NCBI GenBank assembly: GCA_902628365.1
Contig: CACOMW010000006.1
Span: 1-55,113 of the forward strand
DNA from: an uncultured Marinoscillum sp.
GTDB lineage: Bacteria > Bacteroidota > Bacteroidia > Cytophagales > MED-G16
Direction: 5' to 3'
Length of the DNA stretch: 55,113 bases
Numbering within the stretch: position 1 is the stretch's first letter; each line of letters starts with the position of its first letter. The position numbers were made by a program, and so were the translations under genes. Below are positions 53,779 to 55,113 of the stretch, in pieces. The notes beneath the pieces were generated by a model, which worked only from the letters and a program-made list of their open reading frames with translations, made no database searches and had not been told where the DNA came from.

Positions 53779-54183
53779 TTAAATATTAACCTGATCTTCT
53801 GTGTATTTTGATGGGCATTTTAACAAAATTTCTTTAGCAATAAAACGTTTATCATTGTATGACCCAATTACAACGACTTGATCTGAAAGAATAAAGTCTG
53901 GAGGCATTGGCTCACCATAAAAAACATTTTCTATTGTACCCTCTTCATCTATCATCTCAAAAGAAAAACTTAAGTTATCGTCACTTTTTTTAATTCCTAT
54001 AACTTGATTTTCCTCATTTTTTATTAATCTTCCTACTACATGAATTGGTGATTTTTTTCCAACACTATATAGAGACTTGGCATCAGAAAAAGATACATAG
54101 GTACTGGCATCAGCAAAAGTTGAAATAACTATTATGATAGTTATTGAAAGAAAAATAAGATATATAGGAAATAAATTTTTCAT
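53779..54183 (-). CDS. ccmE: Haem chaperone CcmE, Cys-type
   Basis: Periplasmic membrane-anchored haem carrier: N-terminal helix (5-22), then an OB-fold (HVVGRLIKNEENQVIG, VFYGEPMPPDFILSDQVVVIGSY). The haem-binding site reads C123-P-S-K-Y127, a CxxxY motif where E. coli has HxxxY. The Cys variant is known from some bacteria and archaea and appears usual in Bacteroidetes. Length 134 aa. It overlaps ccmD by 4 bases and precedes ccmF by 5. Confidence 0.92.
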   Translation of the reverse strand: MKNLFPIYLIFLSITIIIVISTFADASTYVSFSDAKSLYSVGKKSPIHVVGRLIKNEENQVIGIKKSDDNLSFSFEMIDEEGTIENVFYGEPMPPDFILSDQVVVIGSYNDKRFIAKEILLKCPSKYTEDQVNI

Positions 54184-54368
54184 TTGTTTTTATTTATATC
54201 TTTAATTTTTCTTTCTATTCTGAACAAGTAAAAAAATATCCCAACTAAAATAATTAAAGCAACTAAAACAACAACATATATTTTTCCTTCAGACCTAAAA
54301 GCGTCGGCCATTTCAACCTGAACATTTAGAAAAAAAGATAAAAAATATATTACCATTTTAGTTATCAT
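54180..54368 (-). CDS. ccmD: CcmD-like small membrane protein
   Basis: A 62-aa protein with a signal-like N-terminus (about 5-15), the VEMADAFRSEGKIYVVV segment and one membrane helix (about 30-48) with a basic tail (YLFRIERKIKDINKNK). Position between ccmC and ccmE and this pattern fit the Bacteroidetes CcmD family, which aids release of holo-CcmE from CcmABC. A second in-frame ATG at 54356 would avoid the 11-base overlap with ccmC and is equally possible. Confidence 0.8.
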   Translation of the reverse strand: MITKMVIYFLSFFLNVQVEMADAFRSEGKIYVVVLVALIILVGIFFYLFRIERKIKDINKNK

Positions 54369-55023
54369 TTTTTAGTACGTTTAGAACTAATTTAAGTTTT
54401 GAAATCCATATTCCTAAAAGGATAAATCCTAAAACTGAGGGATAAAAAACTATTCTTAGTTGAGAATTCATATCATAAACATTAAATCCCGGATTGCCCC
54501 CGCTTCCAGGATGCAAAGAATCAGTCATTCTTGGTAAAATAAAAATTAAAGGTATTAACATAGCGAATGCAAATATATTATATACTGAAGATATTTTAGC
54601 TTTTTTTATTTCATCTGAAATTGAACTTCTTAATAAGAAATATGAAAGATAAATAAGTAAGGTAATGGCTGATCCATTGAGTTTCGGATCGTTAGTCCAA
54701 AAAGAACCCCAAGTAAATTTTGCCCATATCATTCCAGAGATAATACCTAAAAAACCAAAAAAAACAGCAACACTTGTATAGGTATGTGATTTGGTATCAT
54801 AAATTATTTTTTTTCTTGAAATAAAATAAAAAGAATTGATACAAGATAATAATAGTAAAAAGATCATTGTAAACCACATAGGAACATGAAAGTATAAAAC
54901 TCTTATCGATTCATTGAGTATTGGTAGAGCTGGCACGTCAAATAAAAAACCTCCTATAAAAGCATATATCAATAATAAAATTGAAAATAATTTAATGTAC
55001 TTTAAGTTGTTTAATTCTTCCAC
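54358..55023 (-). CDS. ccmC: Haem exporter subunit CcmC
   Basis: Six-helix membrane protein that loads haem onto CcmE. The tryptophan-rich motif TWGSFWTNDPKLNG and periplasmic histidines (YFHVPMWFTM and DSLHPGSGG) match the family. The start is GTG at 55023: the frame is closed by TAA a few codons upstream and no ATG occurs before the first helix. It overlaps the end of ccmB by 13 bases. Length 221 aa. Confidence 0.93.
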   Translation of the reverse strand: MEELNNLKYIKLFSILLLIYAFIGGFLFDVPALPILNESIRVLYFHVPMWFTMIFLLLLSCINSFYFISRKKIIYDTKSHTYTSVAVFFGFLGIISGMIWAKFTWGSFWTNDPKLNGSAITLLIYLSYFLLRSSISDEIKKAKISSVYNIFAFAMLIPLIFILPRMTDSLHPGSGGNPGFNVYDMNSQLRIVFYPSVLGFILLGIWISKLKLVLNVLKNDN

Positions 55024-55112
55024 AAATAATTAAATAATATATAAGACAAACTCACTGCAATAATATTTATTAATAACAAAATATAGAAGTCATTTTCTAT
55101 AACATTCCATGA
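55011..55112 (-). CDS. ccmB: Haem exporter subunit CcmB, C-terminal end (partial)
   Basis: The minus strand is open from the window edge to a TAA at 55013-55011, encoding 33 residues starting SWNVIENDFYILLLINII and ending FNYLWKN. One hydrophobic helix followed by a short basic end is what the CcmB C-terminus looks like. Its place directly ahead of ccmC supports the call. Too short to identify by sequence alone. Confidence 0.65.
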   Translation of the reverse strand, partial: SWNVIENDFYILLLINIIAVSLSYILFNYLWKN

Positions 55113-55113
55113 A

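Overview
The window is a gene-dense, AT-rich chromosomal segment from a Bacteroidetes bacterium, most likely a streamlined, uncultivated (probably marine) member of the Flavobacteriales. Several things point there: promoters fit the Bacteroidetes -33 TTTG / -7 TAnnTTTG pattern; type IX secretion parts are present (PorG, PorZ with its C-terminal sorting domain, a PorE-like lipoprotein); the order porG-uppS-bamA-ompH-ompH and the order purH-mreBCD-mrdA-rodA are both typical of the phylum; and NagB is fused to a PIG-L deacetylase. Species-level placement is not possible from sequence reading alone. No intergenic gap exceeds 300 bases, and there is no transposase, prophage, CRISPR array or rRNA.

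Layout. 1-3444: class I ribonucleotide reductase (nrdB, nrdA). 3452-12376: mixed housekeeping genes, namely apbE (minus), then ruvB, queG, batD, aroC, a dicarboxylate/amino-acid symporter and an Nfu scaffold (plus), then cysS (minus). 12414-17789: a promoter, a terminator-like leader and nusA-infB, followed by a TraR/DksA-like protein, scpB and an RluB-type pseudouridine synthase. 17782-20075: a palindrome and direct repeat at the start of a large NagB/PIG-L fusion whose N-terminus looks like the arm-DNA-binding domain of a tyrosine recombinase. 20102-20218: tRNA-Phe with a near-perfect promoter. 20250-27735: a membrane Fe-S/CCG redox pair, an unknown protein, the PorE-like protein, purM and an E. 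coli-type D-lactate dehydrogenase.

27746-38425 carries rpsU, a Xer recombinase, a minus-strand pair (hydrolase, pdxJ), then a tight plus-strand run yqeY-cvpA-hydrolase-nadK-porG-uppS-bamA-ompH-ompH devoted largely to outer-membrane biogenesis. 38431-42713 is a minus-strand operon porZ-recO-DUF4399-oxygenase. An unknown gene follows (42816-43658). The rest is minus strand: ccmB(partial)-ccmC-ccmD-ccmE-ccmF-purN-purH, a terminator-like hairpin, then mreB-mreC-mreD-mrdA-rodA.

Functionally the window combines DNA precursor synthesis, purine synthesis, transcription/translation control, cell-wall elongation, outer-membrane assembly with T9SS, and cytochrome c maturation. The strongest candidates for something new are the recombinase-domain/NagB fusion with the repeat structure over its start codon, the terminator-like leader in front of a nusA that has lost its usual rimP neighbour, and the 13-copy Gly-Gly-Tyr repeat in a predicted surface loop of BamA.
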